Shown here piece after piece: positions 1 to 8,117 of a stretch of 64,000 bases of DNA. Source of the DNA: Chromatiales bacterium (GTDB lineage Bacteria > Pseudomonadota > Gammaproteobacteria > Steroidobacterales > GCA-2729495); NCBI GenBank assembly GCA_016789845.1, contig JAEUQA010000067.1, forward strand, positions 124,001 to 188,000, read 5' to 3'. Positions within the stretch are counted from its first letter, which is position 1. Every line of letters begins with the position of its first letter. The notes under the pieces are model-generated. The model ran no database searches. It was not told where the DNA came from and worked only from the letters and a program-made list of their open reading frames with translations. The position numbers were made by a program, and so were the translations under genes.

Positions 1-1
1 G

Positions 2-1036
2 CGGCTGAAAGACGAGGGCAGGACGTCGACGGCGCCCCTTACCGAGAGCTTCGCCCGCTGGCCGAACCTGAAGCTCGTACTTCTGGCGCTGTTCGGCCTG
101 GTCGCGGGCCAGGCGGTGGTCTGGTACACGGGACAGTTCTACGCCCTGTTCTTCCTCGCCAACGTACTCAAGGTGGACGGGCCGACGGCGAACATCCTGA
201 TTGCCGTCGCGCTGGTCATCGGCACGCCCTTCTACCTGGTGTTTGGCGCACTGTCGGACCGGATCGGCCGCAAGCCCGTCATCATGGGCGGGCTGCTGCT
301 GGCGATGCTGAGCTACTTCCCGTTGTTCGCGGCATTGACGGAGGCTGCCAACCCGCGGCTTGCCCGGGCCCAGGCAGAGACGCGCATTCTGGTCACGGCG
401 GATCCCGCCGAGTGCTCCTTCCAGGGCAGTCCACTGGCCCGGGAAACGGATTTCCGGAGCAGTTGCGATATCGCGAAGCGCACTCTTGCCCAGGCTGCGG
501 CCAGCTACGAGACGTGGGAGGAGGCAGGTCGGCCAGCCACGATCCGGATTGGCACGACCGTCCTGACGGCGCCCAGGGCCAGCCTGGCGACCGGCGGCGG
601 ACGCTTCAGCGAGGAGAGCGCGGCCGAGGTTGCGGCGTTCAGGGCTGCCACGCTGGAGGCCCTGGCCGCTGCCGGTTATCCGGCGCAGGCTGACCCGATT
701 CCGGCCGGATCGGCAGCCTGGTGGCGAATCGTCGCCATCCTCTGGCTCCTGGTCGTGTACGTCGCGATGGTCTACGGCCCGATCGCGGCCATGCTCGTTG
801 AGCTGTTCCCCACGCGTATCCGCTACACCTCGATGAGCCTTCCGTACCATGTCGGCAATGGCTGGTTTGGCGGGCTGATGCCCACCATCGCTTTTGCCAT
901 GGTGGCCCAGAACGGCAATATGTACTTCGGGCTGTGGTATCCGGTGGGAATTGCCGCGCTGACCCTGTTCATCGGCCTGCTGTTCGTGCCGGAGACCCGG
1001 GGCCGGGACATCGATGCCCGGGGCCAGGGCGGCTGA
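2..1036 (+). CDS. MFS transporter, metabolite:H+ symporter type (C-terminal part)
   Basis: This gene enters from outside the window. The open frame continues to base 2, so only the last 344 residues are visible. The visible part has hydrophobic segments of an MFS carrier and the loop motif DRIGRKP (between TM8 and TM9), and it ends with VPETRGRDID, typical of sugar/metabolite symporters. Between two membrane helices lies a polar insert of about 130 residues with two cysteines (AECSF and SSCDIAK). I associate such an insert with MHS-family proton symporters. The substrate cannot be read from the sequence. There is no obvious link to the EPS genes that follow, so this is probably the flank of the locus. 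Confidence 0.85.
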   Translation, partial: RLKDEGRTSTAPLTESFARWPNLKLVLLALFGLVAGQAVVWYTGQFYALFFLANVLKVDGPTANILIAVALVIGTPFYLVFGALSDRIGRKPVIMGGLLLAMLSYFPLFAALTEAANPRLARAQAETRILVTADPAECSFQGSPLARETDFRSSCDIAKRTLAQAAASYETWEEAGRPATIRIGTTVLTAPRASLATGGGRFSEESAAEVAAFRAATLEALAAAGYPAQADPIPAGSAAWWRIVAILWLLVVYVAMVYGPIAAMLVELFPTRIRYTSMSLPYHVGNGWFGGLMPTIAFAMVAQNGNMYFGLWYPVGIAALTLFIGLLFVPETRGRDIDARGQGG

Positions 1037-1114
1037 ACGACCAGCCGCACCGCAAAGTGGGGACTGGCGCACACTCGGCGCAGGTGGTGCTTAGTCCCGC
1101 CCGTCACCTGGGGG

Positions 1115-1120
1115 TATACT
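1115..1120 (+). promoter_or_regulatory. Possible -10 box for the TPR gene
   Basis: TATACT matches five of six bases of a sigma-70 -10 element and lies 28 bases before the TPR gene. The -35 region is poor (TTAGTC, 18 bases upstream), so this is only a weak prediction. Confidence 0.3.
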
Positions 1121-1147
1121 CGCGCTAACCAGCGGAAAAGACTGAAA

Positions 1148-1840
1148 ATGCAGAGCCCCCGCCCGCGTCGTCCGGACGTCATCTCGAGCGCTATGGCTCT
1201 GGCGTGTTCGCTGGCGCTGGGCTGCGTAACCGCAGCGGCGGAGGAGTGCGGCCCTGTTCCCCTGCCGGGCGCGGCCGGCCCCTATGATTACGTCGATTCC
1301 AAGTACTCCTGGAACCTCAACGACATCAACCTCAATCACTGGGTACCTGCCCAGCGGGAGCTCAAGGACAATCGCATCCAGTGGGCCCTGTACCAGATGA
1401 ACTACCTGCTGATCCGGGTCCCGAATCATTACCCGGCGTTGTTTGAGCTTGGCCGCATCCAGCAGCAGTACCCCGGGATCGTCTATAACCCGGCGCTGGC
1501 CGGCAAGGACGAGGTGCTGGAGTTTCCGCCGACGCCGGAGTGCTACTTCAACCGCGCGTTCCGTTACCGGCCCAACGATGCAACCCTGCGGATGCTCTAC
1601 GGCATGTATTTCCACAAGACCGGCAAGCTGAAGGACGCATTGGCCGAGTACCGCCGGGCGGAGTCCATGGATTCCGAGTCCAGCGAAATCCAGTACAACC
1701 TCGGCCTGCTCTACTTCGACCTCAAGGACTACGAGTCCTCGCGGCAGCACGCACAGAAGGCGTACGCTCTCGGCTATCCGCTGGCCGGGCTACGCAACAA
1801 GCTGACGGCCGCCGGCCAGTGGCCGGCCTCTGGCGGCTGA
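1148..1840 (+). CDS. Secreted TPR-repeat protein of unknown role
   Basis: A 230-residue protein with an N-terminal signal-like segment (residues 16-31, rich in Ala/Leu, ending near TAAAEEC). It carries tetratricopeptide-type helices: one around residues 75-100 (ALYQMNYLLIRVPNHYPALFEL) and two better ones at about 140-200 (AEYRRAESMDSESSEIQYNL and following). TPR proteins scaffold protein complexes. A periplasmic or outer-membrane position is inferred from the leader. A purine-rich GGAAAAG stretch precedes the ATG. It lies 43 bases ahead of the exosortase-associated ligase gene and could be the first gene of that transcript. TPR proteins are common in EPS export loci, but I do not recognise this one as a named family. 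Confidence 0.75.
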   Translation: MQSPRPRRPDVISSAMALACSLALGCVTAAAEECGPVPLPGAAGPYDYVDSKYSWNLNDINLNHWVPAQRELKDNRIQWALYQMNYLLIRVPNHYPALFELGRIQQQYPGIVYNPALAGKDEVLEFPPTPECYFNRAFRYRPNDATLRMLYGMYFHKTGKLKDALAEYRRAESMDSESSEIQYNLGLLYFDLKDYESSRQHAQKAYALGYPLAGLRNKLTAAGQWPASGG

Positions 1841-1883
1841 CGATCCCTGACCCCCGACCTCCACCCGCCCACTGGTATGTCCC

Positions 1884-3518
1884 ATGTCGAGTGAGACCCA
1901 GCACGCGCGCCTGCTGACCGCCGAGCGCACCCCCAGTTTGCTGCAGGAACTCGTTTACCGGGCAGCGGCCCGGTTCCCAGCGGCGCCGGCGCTGGTCGCC
2001 GGGAACCGGAGCTGGTCCTACGCCGACCTCGAACACGCGGTGCGTCAGGCGGCCGGCGGGTTCCGGCAGGGTGGCCTGGGACGCCAGGAGCGCGTGGCCG
2101 TGTACCTGCCGAAGAGCCTCGAAACCGTCGCTGCCATGTTCGGTGCAGCCGCGGCGGGCGGCGCCTTCGTGCCCGTCAACCCGGTGCTCAAGGGGGAGCA
2201 GGTGGGACACATCCTGCGGGACAGCGGCGCGCGCGTGCTCGTCACCTCGGGTTCCCGGCTGCTCGCGATCAGCGACGCGCTGGCCGATTGCCCGGCACTT
2301 GCGCGCGTCATCCTGACCGACGGCCAGCCCGACGATGCGGTGATGCCGGCGTCGATCCGCTGCGAGACCTGGGCCGATCTCGTTTCTGGCGAGTCGGCCG
2401 CGGAGGGGCACCGGTGCATCGACGCCGACATGGTGGCGATCTTCTACACCTCGGGCAGCACCGGACTGCCGAAGGGCGTGGTCCTGTCCCACCGGAACAT
2501 GGTGGCCGGTGCCACGAGCGTCGCGAGCTACCTGGAGAACGTGCCCGACGACCGCATCCTTTCCCTGCTCCCATTGAGCTTCGATGCCGGCTTCAGCCAG
2601 CTGACCACCGGCTTTCATGCGGGTGCCTGCGTCGTGCTCCTCGACTACCTGCTGGCCGGTGACGTCGTCCGGCACGTCCGCGAGCAGCGGATCACCGGCA
2701 TCACCGGTGTGCCGCCACTCTGGTCGCAACTGGCCGACGCAACCTGGCCGCCCGGCAGCACCGCCACGGTGCGGTATTTCGCCACGACGGGCGGGGTGAT
2801 GCCGCGTCCGGTGCTCGACAAGCTGCGGGCAGCCTTCCCCGGAGCCCGGCCGTTCCTGATGTATGGCCTGACGGAGGCATTCCGGTCCACCTACCTGCCA
2901 CCCGAGGAAGTGGACAGGCGACCCGACTCCATCGGGCGGGCGATTCCCAATGCCGAGGTTCTCGTACTGCGCCCCGACGGCACGCCCTGCGAACCGGGCG
3001 AGCCTGGCGAACTGGTCCATCGCGGGGCCCTCGTTGCCCTGGGGTACTGGAAGAACCCGGCTGCCACCGCCGAGCGCTTCAAGCCGGTGCCAGGCAGCCT
3101 CGCCGCCGGTGGTCAGCCGGAGATTGCCGTCTGGTCCGGCGATACGGTGGTGCGTGACGCCGAGGGCTTCCTCTATTTCCGGGGACGCCGGGACGAGATG
3201 ATCAAGTCCTCCGGTTACCGTGTGAGTCCGACGGAGGTGGAGGACAGCCTCATGCAGAGCGGGCTGCTCAGCGAGGTCGTAGCTGTCGGTGTGCCCGACG
3301 AGCGTCTTGGCCAGGCGATCGTGCTCGTGGCAGTGCCCGCCGGGAATGCCGGCGACGACCCGGCTCCCGTCCTGGACTACGCCCGCGAGAAGCTGCCCGC
3401 CTACATGGTGCCGCGGAGCGTGGTGTGGCGCGAACGGCTGCCCCGCAATGCCAACGGCAAGTTTGACCGGGTGCAGATCAAGGCCGCGATCCTCCAGGAG
3501 CTCGGGCATGGCAGGTAG
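1884..3518 (+). CDS. AMP-forming acyl-CoA/ACP ligase, exosortase-A-associated type
   Basis: A 544-residue member of the ANL adenylating superfamily. It shows the P-loop YTSGSTGLPKG (about residues 189-199), the hinge region FRGRRDEMIKSSGYRVSP near 433-450, and the C-terminal catalytic lysine in NANGKFDR near residue 529. These enzymes activate a carboxylate as an acyl-adenylate and pass it to CoA or to a phosphopantetheine carrier. The following gene is a PLP decarboxylase overlapping it by 11 bases, and an ACP lies at 12865. This matches the ligase of exosortase-A EPS loci (TIGR03098-like, from memory). The substrate is unknown; an amino or hydroxy acid loaded onto the ACP is my inference. 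Confidence 0.88.
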   Translation: MSSETQHARLLTAERTPSLLQELVYRAAARFPAAPALVAGNRSWSYADLEHAVRQAAGGFRQGGLGRQERVAVYLPKSLETVAAMFGAAAAGGAFVPVNPVLKGEQVGHILRDSGARVLVTSGSRLLAISDALADCPALARVILTDGQPDDAVMPASIRCETWADLVSGESAAEGHRCIDADMVAIFYTSGSTGLPKGVVLSHRNMVAGATSVASYLENVPDDRILSLLPLSFDAGFSQLTTGFHAGACVVLLDYLLAGDVVRHVREQRITGITGVPPLWSQLADATWPPGSTATVRYFATTGGVMPRPVLDKLRAAFPGARPFLMYGLTEAFRSTYLPPEEVDRRPDSIGRAIPNAEVLVLRPDGTPCEPGEPGELVHRGALVALGYWKNPAATAERFKPVPGSLAAGGQPEIAVWSGDTVVRDAEGFLYFRGRRDEMIKSSGYRVSPTEVEDSLMQSGLLSEVVAVGVPDERLGQAIVLVAVPAGNAGDDPAPVLDYAREKLPAYMVPRSVVWRERLPRNANGKFDRVQIKAAILQELGHGR

Positions 3519-4752
3519 CCCGCAGGAGCTGCCGCTCCACGTGCGCGTCGAGGACTTCGCTGTGCGTGACGACGAACTGCTGGTCGGCGGGCGCTCGTTG
3601 ACGGACATCGTCGGGCTCGCGGGCAAGACCCCCGCCTACGTCTATTCCCGCGAGTTGATCGACCGCCGGATCAGGCGCCTGCGTGCCGCGCTCCCCGCCG
3701 CCGTGCACCTGCATTACGCGATGAAGGCCAATCCGATGCCGGCCGTCGTGCAGCACATTTCACCCCGGGTGGACGGGCTCGATGTGGCCTCCGCTGGCGA
3801 ACTGCGGGTGGCGATCGCGGCCGGGGCCGATCCGGAGCGGGTCAGTTTCGCCGGGCCGGGCAAGACGGTGGATGACCTGACGTCGGCGGTTGCCGCCGGC
3901 ATCGTCGTGAACGTGGAGTCGGAAACCGAACTGCACCGTCTGGTCGCCATCGGCTCGGCCCGGGGTGTCCGGCCGAGGGTTGCCATCCGTGTCAATCCCG
4001 ATTTCGAGCTGAAGGCCTCGGGCATGAAAATGGCTGGTGGGCCCAAGCAGTTCGGCATCGATGCCGAGCGGGTCCCCGGCGTGCTGCGGCAGCTCGGATC
4101 GCTGGATGTCGATTTCCAGGGTTTTCACGTCTTCAGCGGATCCCAGAACCTGCGTGCCGATGCGATCATCGAGGCCCAGACCAAGAGCGTCGCCCTGGTC
4201 ACGGCCCTGTCCCGGGATGCGCCCTGCCCGCCGCGCTTCGTGAACATCGGCGGAGGTTTCGGCATTCCCTATTTCCCCGGCGAGCAGCCCCTGGACCTGG
4301 CGCCGATCGGGACGCACCTGCACGGGCTCGTCCAGATCGCCGCCCGCGACCTGCCGGGCGCGACGCTGGTCGTGGAACTGGGCCGTTACCTGGTCGGCGA
4401 GGCTGGCATCTACATCGCCCGGATCATCGACCGGAAGGTATCCCGTGGCCGCGTCTTCCTGGTGACGGATGGCGGCCTGCATCACCACCTGGCCGCGTCC
4501 GGCAACTTCGGCCAGGTGCTCCGCAAGAACTATCCGGTGCTGATCGGTAACCGGGTGACCGGGGAATCCCGCGAGGTGGCCACCGTGGTCGGCCCACTCT
4601 GCACGCCCCTGGACCTGCTGGCCGACAACATGGAGATGGCCCGGGCGGAGATCGGCGACCTGATCGTCGTGTTCCAGTCGGGGGCCTATGGACTGACCGC
4701 CAGCCCCCTCGCGTTCCTCAGCCACCCGCCGCCGGCGGAACTGCTGCTGTAA
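3508..4752 (+). CDS. PLP-dependent decarboxylase, fold type III, exosortase-A-associated
   Basis: A 414-residue member of the diaminopimelate/ornithine decarboxylase family. The PLP lysine is in HYAMKANP (about residue 73), the phosphate-binding glycine loop is GGGFGIPY near 249, and the C-terminal catalytic cysteine is in GPLCTPLD near 368. The ATG at 3508 is preceded by GGAG seven bases away and overlaps the end of the ligase gene, implying coupled translation. The family (TIGR03099-like) occurs in exosortase-A EPS loci next to the ligase. It should decarboxylate an amino acid, or an amino acid attached to a carrier. The true substrate is not known to me. Confidence 0.88.
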   Translation: MAGSPQELPLHVRVEDFAVRDDELLVGGRSLTDIVGLAGKTPAYVYSRELIDRRIRRLRAALPAAVHLHYAMKANPMPAVVQHISPRVDGLDVASAGELRVAIAAGADPERVSFAGPGKTVDDLTSAVAAGIVVNVESETELHRLVAIGSARGVRPRVAIRVNPDFELKASGMKMAGGPKQFGIDAERVPGVLRQLGSLDVDFQGFHVFSGSQNLRADAIIEAQTKSVALVTALSRDAPCPPRFVNIGGGFGIPYFPGEQPLDLAPIGTHLHGLVQIAARDLPGATLVVELGRYLVGEAGIYIARIIDRKVSRGRVFLVTDGGLHHHLAASGNFGQVLRKNYPVLIGNRVTGESREVATVVGPLCTPLDLLADNMEMARAEIGDLIVVFQSGAYGLTASPLAFLSHPPPAELLL

Positions 4753-4756
4753 GCGC

Positions 4757-5977
4757 TTGCGCATCCTGCATCTCCTCAACCACTCGCTGCCCGTCCAGGA
4801 TGGCTACGCCTTCCGCACGGCTGCGATCCTGCGGGAGCAGGCGGCGTTGGGGTGGGAGACGGTACAGGTCACGAGTGACCGGCATCCCGCCGAAGTCCCC
4901 GAGGAACAGGTGGCTGGCCTGCACTTTCTACGTACGCTCCCCGGCCAGGGCTGGCTGCGTCGACAGCCGGTGGCTGAGCAACTGTCCACCATTGCCACGC
5001 TCGCCGCACGCGCGGAGCAGGTGGCCCGTGCTTCACACCCTGATATCCTGCACGCCCACTCGCCCTGCCTGGTGGGCCTTGCTGCCCTTCAGGTCGGCCG
5101 GCGGCTCGGCATTCCGGTGGTCTACGAGATGCGCTCCTCCTGGGAGGACGCCGCCGTGACGGAGGGCGTGACGAAGCGCGGCAGCCTGCGCTTCCGCCTG
5201 TCCCGGGCGCTGGAGACCCGGGTCCTCCGGCGTGCCGACGCGGTGACGACCATCTGCGACGGCCTGCGGGCCGAAATCTGCGCGCGGGGCGTGCCACCGG
5301 ACCGGGTGACCGTGATCCCGAACGCGGTCGACACCGCCCAGTTCGGCCGCGTCCACCCCGGCTGGCCCGCCATTCGCCAGAAATATGCGCCGGCCGGGGA
5401 GCGGTTGATCGGTTTCATCGGCTCCTTCTACAACTGGGAGGGCCTCGACCTGCTCGTGGCGGCCGCGGCGGTCCTGCGGCAGAGGCGCGAGGATTTCAGG
5501 CTCCTGCTGGTCGGTGGTGGCGCCGAGGAGCAACGCCTCCAGGCACAGGTTGCAGCGCTCGGTCTCGGGCAGTTCGTCACGTTCATTGGCCGGGTGCCCC
5601 ACGGCGACGTCGGGGCCTGGTACGGCGCCCTGGACCTGCTCGTCTATCCCCGGCCATCGACGCCGCTCACTGACATGGTTACGCCACTGAAACCCCTGGA
5701 GGCCATGGCCGCCGGCAAGCCGGTGCTGGCCAGCGACGTGGCGGGCCACAGGGAACTGATCCGCCACGGGTTCAATGGCCTGCTGTTTCCCGCCGGCCAG
5801 CCGGCCGCCCTGGCGGCCGGCATCGATGCGGCACTTGGAAGCGGCAGCCTGGCGGTACTCAGCGAGCGGGCCCGGCAGTGGGTCCACGCCGAGCGGACCT
5901 GGCGTGCATCCGTCGCGCGCTACCAGCCCGTTTACGCGGCCTTGCACAGGCCGGACCGCCGGCCGGTTCCGGCGTGA
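4757..5977 (+). CDS. Glycosyltransferase family 4, exosortase-A-associated
   Basis: A 406-residue GT-B glycosyltransferase. The N-terminal domain starts RILHLLNHSLPVQDGYAFRT. The nucleotide-sugar domain contains IGFIGSFYNWEGLDLLV near 215 and the PLKPLEAMAAGKPVLAS retaining-GT signature near 310 (the E-x7-E region). The start appears to be TTG at 4757, four bases after the decarboxylase stop; no better in-frame codon keeps the conserved RILHLL start. It resembles the 'stp3' class of EpsH/PEP-CTERM system glycosyltransferases. It acts in the cytoplasm, adding a sugar to the lipid-linked unit. Donor and acceptor are unknown. Confidence 0.85.
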   Translation: MRILHLLNHSLPVQDGYAFRTAAILREQAALGWETVQVTSDRHPAEVPEEQVAGLHFLRTLPGQGWLRRQPVAEQLSTIATLAARAEQVARASHPDILHAHSPCLVGLAALQVGRRLGIPVVYEMRSSWEDAAVTEGVTKRGSLRFRLSRALETRVLRRADAVTTICDGLRAEICARGVPPDRVTVIPNAVDTAQFGRVHPGWPAIRQKYAPAGERLIGFIGSFYNWEGLDLLVAAAAVLRQRREDFRLLLVGGGAEEQRLQAQVAALGLGQFVTFIGRVPHGDVGAWYGALDLLVYPRPSTPLTDMVTPLKPLEAMAAGKPVLASDVAGHRELIRHGFNGLLFPAGQPAALAAGIDAALGSGSLAVLSERARQWVHAERTWRASVARYQPVYAALHRPDRRPVPA

Positions 5978-5987
5978 CGGGCCGGGA

Positions 5988-6977
5988 ATGACGGTGCTGG
6001 ACGGCCTGCGCAGCGCTGGCTTTCGCGCCGCCGGCAACCTGCTGTCCCGCGGCGGTGAGGGCCGTCGGCTCGTCATCCTGCACTATCACCGGGTGCCGGA
6101 ATCACCGGATCCCATGTGCCCGGACCTGCTGGAGCGTCAGGCCTTTGCCGTGCACATGCGGGCACTGGCGGAGCACTTCAACGTGGTGCCCCTGGCCGAG
6201 GCCATCGCGCGACTGCGTGATGGCACGCTGGGCCCCCGGGCGGTGGCCATCACCTTCGACGACGGCTATGCGGACAACTACCAGGTGGCGCTGCCGGTGT
6301 TGCGGCACTTCGGCCTGCATGCCACGTTCTTCGTGGCTGCCGGTTTCCTCGATGGCGGGTGCATGTTCAACGACCTCGTCATCGAGGCGTGCCGCGTAGC
6401 GCCGCCGGGCGCCTGGGACACGGGCCTGGCAGGTGCCGGCACCTGCCACGTCACCGACGGACCCGGCCGCGTACGGCTGGCGAACCAGCTCATCGGCCGG
6501 CTGAAGTACCTGGCGGGACCCGACCGGCTTGGCGCGGCACTGCAGTTGCTCCACGCCGCGGGAGGCCGTCCGCCGGACCATCTCATGATGACCAGCGACG
6601 AAGTGCGCAGCCTGCATCGCGCCGGCATGGCCATAGGCGGCCATACGCTGTCCCATCCCATCCTCGCGCGCCTGGTGGCCGACGAGGCGGCGCGGGAGAT
6701 CAGCTCCGGCAAGGCAGCCCTGGAGAACCTGCTGGGGGCGCCCGTGCCGCTCTTTGCCTACCCCAATGGCAAGCCCGGTACCGACTATCTGAGCCGGGAC
6801 GTGGCCCTGGCCAGGGGGGCCGGCTTCGATGCCGCCGTGACCACCGTGTGGGCCAGCGCGACCCGCAATGGCGATGCCTTCGAGATACCCCGGGTGGGCT
6901 CCTGGGACCGGAGCCGCGACCGCTTCTGCGCGCGGTTACTCCGTTGCTACCGTCAGCTGCCGGCCACGGCTGCCTGA
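5988..6977 (+). CDS. Polysaccharide deacetylase (NodB domain)
   Basis: A 329-residue carbohydrate esterase family 4 protein. It has the TFDDGYADN metal motif (about residues 90-98), the HTLSH zinc motif (about 220-224) and FAYPNG further on. NodB enzymes remove N- or O-acetyl groups from polysaccharides. No signal peptide is evident, so it may act on a cytoplasmic or lipid-linked intermediate. The ATG at 5988 lies 10 bases after the preceding GT, with GGG just upstream. It is the last gene of the ligase operon and faces the GNAT-like gene tail to tail. A second, different deacetylase is encoded at 17815. Confidence 0.85.
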   Translation: MTVLDGLRSAGFRAAGNLLSRGGEGRRLVILHYHRVPESPDPMCPDLLERQAFAVHMRALAEHFNVVPLAEAIARLRDGTLGPRAVAITFDDGYADNYQVALPVLRHFGLHATFFVAAGFLDGGCMFNDLVIEACRVAPPGAWDTGLAGAGTCHVTDGPGRVRLANQLIGRLKYLAGPDRLGAALQLLHAAGGRPPDHLMMTSDEVRSLHRAGMAIGGHTLSHPILARLVADEAAREISSGKAALENLLGAPVPLFAYPNGKPGTDYLSRDVALARGAGFDAAVTTVWASATRNGDAFEIPRVGSWDRSRDRFCARLLRCYRQLPATAA

Positions 6978-6988
6978 AACGTCGCTGA

Positions 6989-8092
6989 TCAGACCTGGTC
7001 AGGGTCCCGGGGCTTGCCGGCGCGCCGGCGCAGCCGGTTGCGCAGGCGTTGCAGGAATCCGAGCCAGCGGCCGCGGCCCCGTGGCGCGTACAGGAAGTAG
7101 TCGCCGTGCCGGCGCGTGAGCGGGGACCAGGCGAGCTTGTAGGGGTCTGCATCGCCCAGGAAATCGAACTCCTGGGCGCCGGCGTCTGCTATGCGGGCGA
7201 CCAGCTGGTCCTGGGCGTGATGCCCGACTGCGAGCCGGGCAAATTCCTCCTGGTAGGTCCCCTTCATGCACCCGTAGGCCCCGCGCCACCCGTAACAGAG
7301 GGTGTAGGCCACGGGCTCTGCATGGATAAACAGCACCAGGGCAGCCAGCTGATCCTCCCCGGATAGCCAGGGCAGCAGGCGCCGGTAGTATTCAGTCTCC
7401 CGCGGGTCGCTGCTGATGGCGACGCCGGCGGCCTTCTTCCAGCTGCCCGCCTCCACGTGCAGCATCGCCGTGAGCAGTTCCTCCACGTCTGCATCCTTGC
7501 CATACCACCGCTCGGACGAGCCGGTCGTTGCCGCGAAGTCCTTGGCGTGCTTCCGAATAAGGTACCGATCGCGCTTGTCGCGTCCGGCGACAAGCTTTTC
7601 ACCGCTCATGCCTATCCGGAGGTAGGGGGACGCTTCGCCGGGCCAGTGGATGAGGCTGAGGCGCTCCTCCCTGGCGACTGTCCGGAGCGCATGCGCCGTG
7701 GGACTGTCCTCAAGAATGCCCGTCAGTCGCACCATATCCCAGCCCAGTTCATCCCGGGTGCGGAGCAGGGCCCGCACAAGCTCCGAAGGCTCCTCCCGGC
7801 TGACCAGTTCGGCGTGGTACGACACCATGCTGCTGATGGGCTCGAGGATGCACACGGGGATCCGGCGGATGCGGTCCCGGCGCAACCGGAAGGGGAGCAG
7901 GCTCGTGAGTCGCGGGCCGTCGGTGCCCACGAGCACCCGGACGTCCGCAGGGGTACTGAGGCTCTCGACGATGATCCGCGACCAGTCTGGCAACAGCGTT
8001 GGGTTGAGTCCGCGTTCGATCCCGAGGGCCAGCCACTCTGCGCGGTATGCGGCGAAGGCATCCGTCCAGGTCATGAGTCGGTATTCGGTCAT
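6989..8092 (-). CDS. GNAT-type acyltransferase, CelD/BcsL-like
   Basis: A 367-residue protein of the Acetyltransf_6 / CelD-like group. The C-terminal half has the GNAT-like stretch RLLPWLSGEDQLAALVLF, then AYTLCYGWRGAYGCMKGTY and FDFLGDADPYK, and it ends in a basic tail (RLRNRLRRRAGK). Relatives occur in cellulose and EPS loci. They are thought to transfer acyl or aminoacyl groups, and the fold resembles FemAB. It is the last gene of a three-gene minus-strand set, 25 bases after the O-ligase-like gene. Because the locus also has an ACP and a FemAB protein, it is one candidate for transferring the activated group to a sugar. Confidence 0.75.
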   Translation of the reverse strand: MTEYRLMTWTDAFAAYRAEWLALGIERGLNPTLLPDWSRIIVESLSTPADVRVLVGTDGPRLTSLLPFRLRRDRIRRIPVCILEPISSMVSYHAELVSREEPSELVRALLRTRDELGWDMVRLTGILEDSPTAHALRTVAREERLSLIHWPGEASPYLRIGMSGEKLVAGRDKRDRYLIRKHAKDFAATTGSSERWYGKDADVEELLTAMLHVEAGSWKKAAGVAISSDPRETEYYRRLLPWLSGEDQLAALVLFIHAEPVAYTLCYGWRGAYGCMKGTYQEEFARLAVGHHAQDQLVARIADAGAQEFDFLGDADPYKLAWSPLTRRHGDYFLYAPRGRGRWLGFLQRLRNRLRRRAGKPRDPDQV

Positions 8093-8117
8093 GAGTACGC
8101 CAGTGCGGGTTGCGGCG

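Noticed and set aside
991..1036. VPET near the C-terminus of the MFS protein as a PEP-CTERM motif
   Set aside because: It is the conserved end of MFS symporters; no following membrane helix and basic tail of sorting-signal type.
1060..1085. TGGCGCACACTCGGCGC as a sigma-54 promoter before the TPR gene
   Set aside because: GG-N10-GC spacing fits, but TGGCAC and TTGC are both degenerate; not enough for a call.
1722..3626. A 634-codon open frame on the minus strand opposite the ligase gene
   Set aside because: Composition is Arg/Gly/His-rich without any domain, and the plus-strand ligase has all family motifs. A GC-rich antisense artefact.
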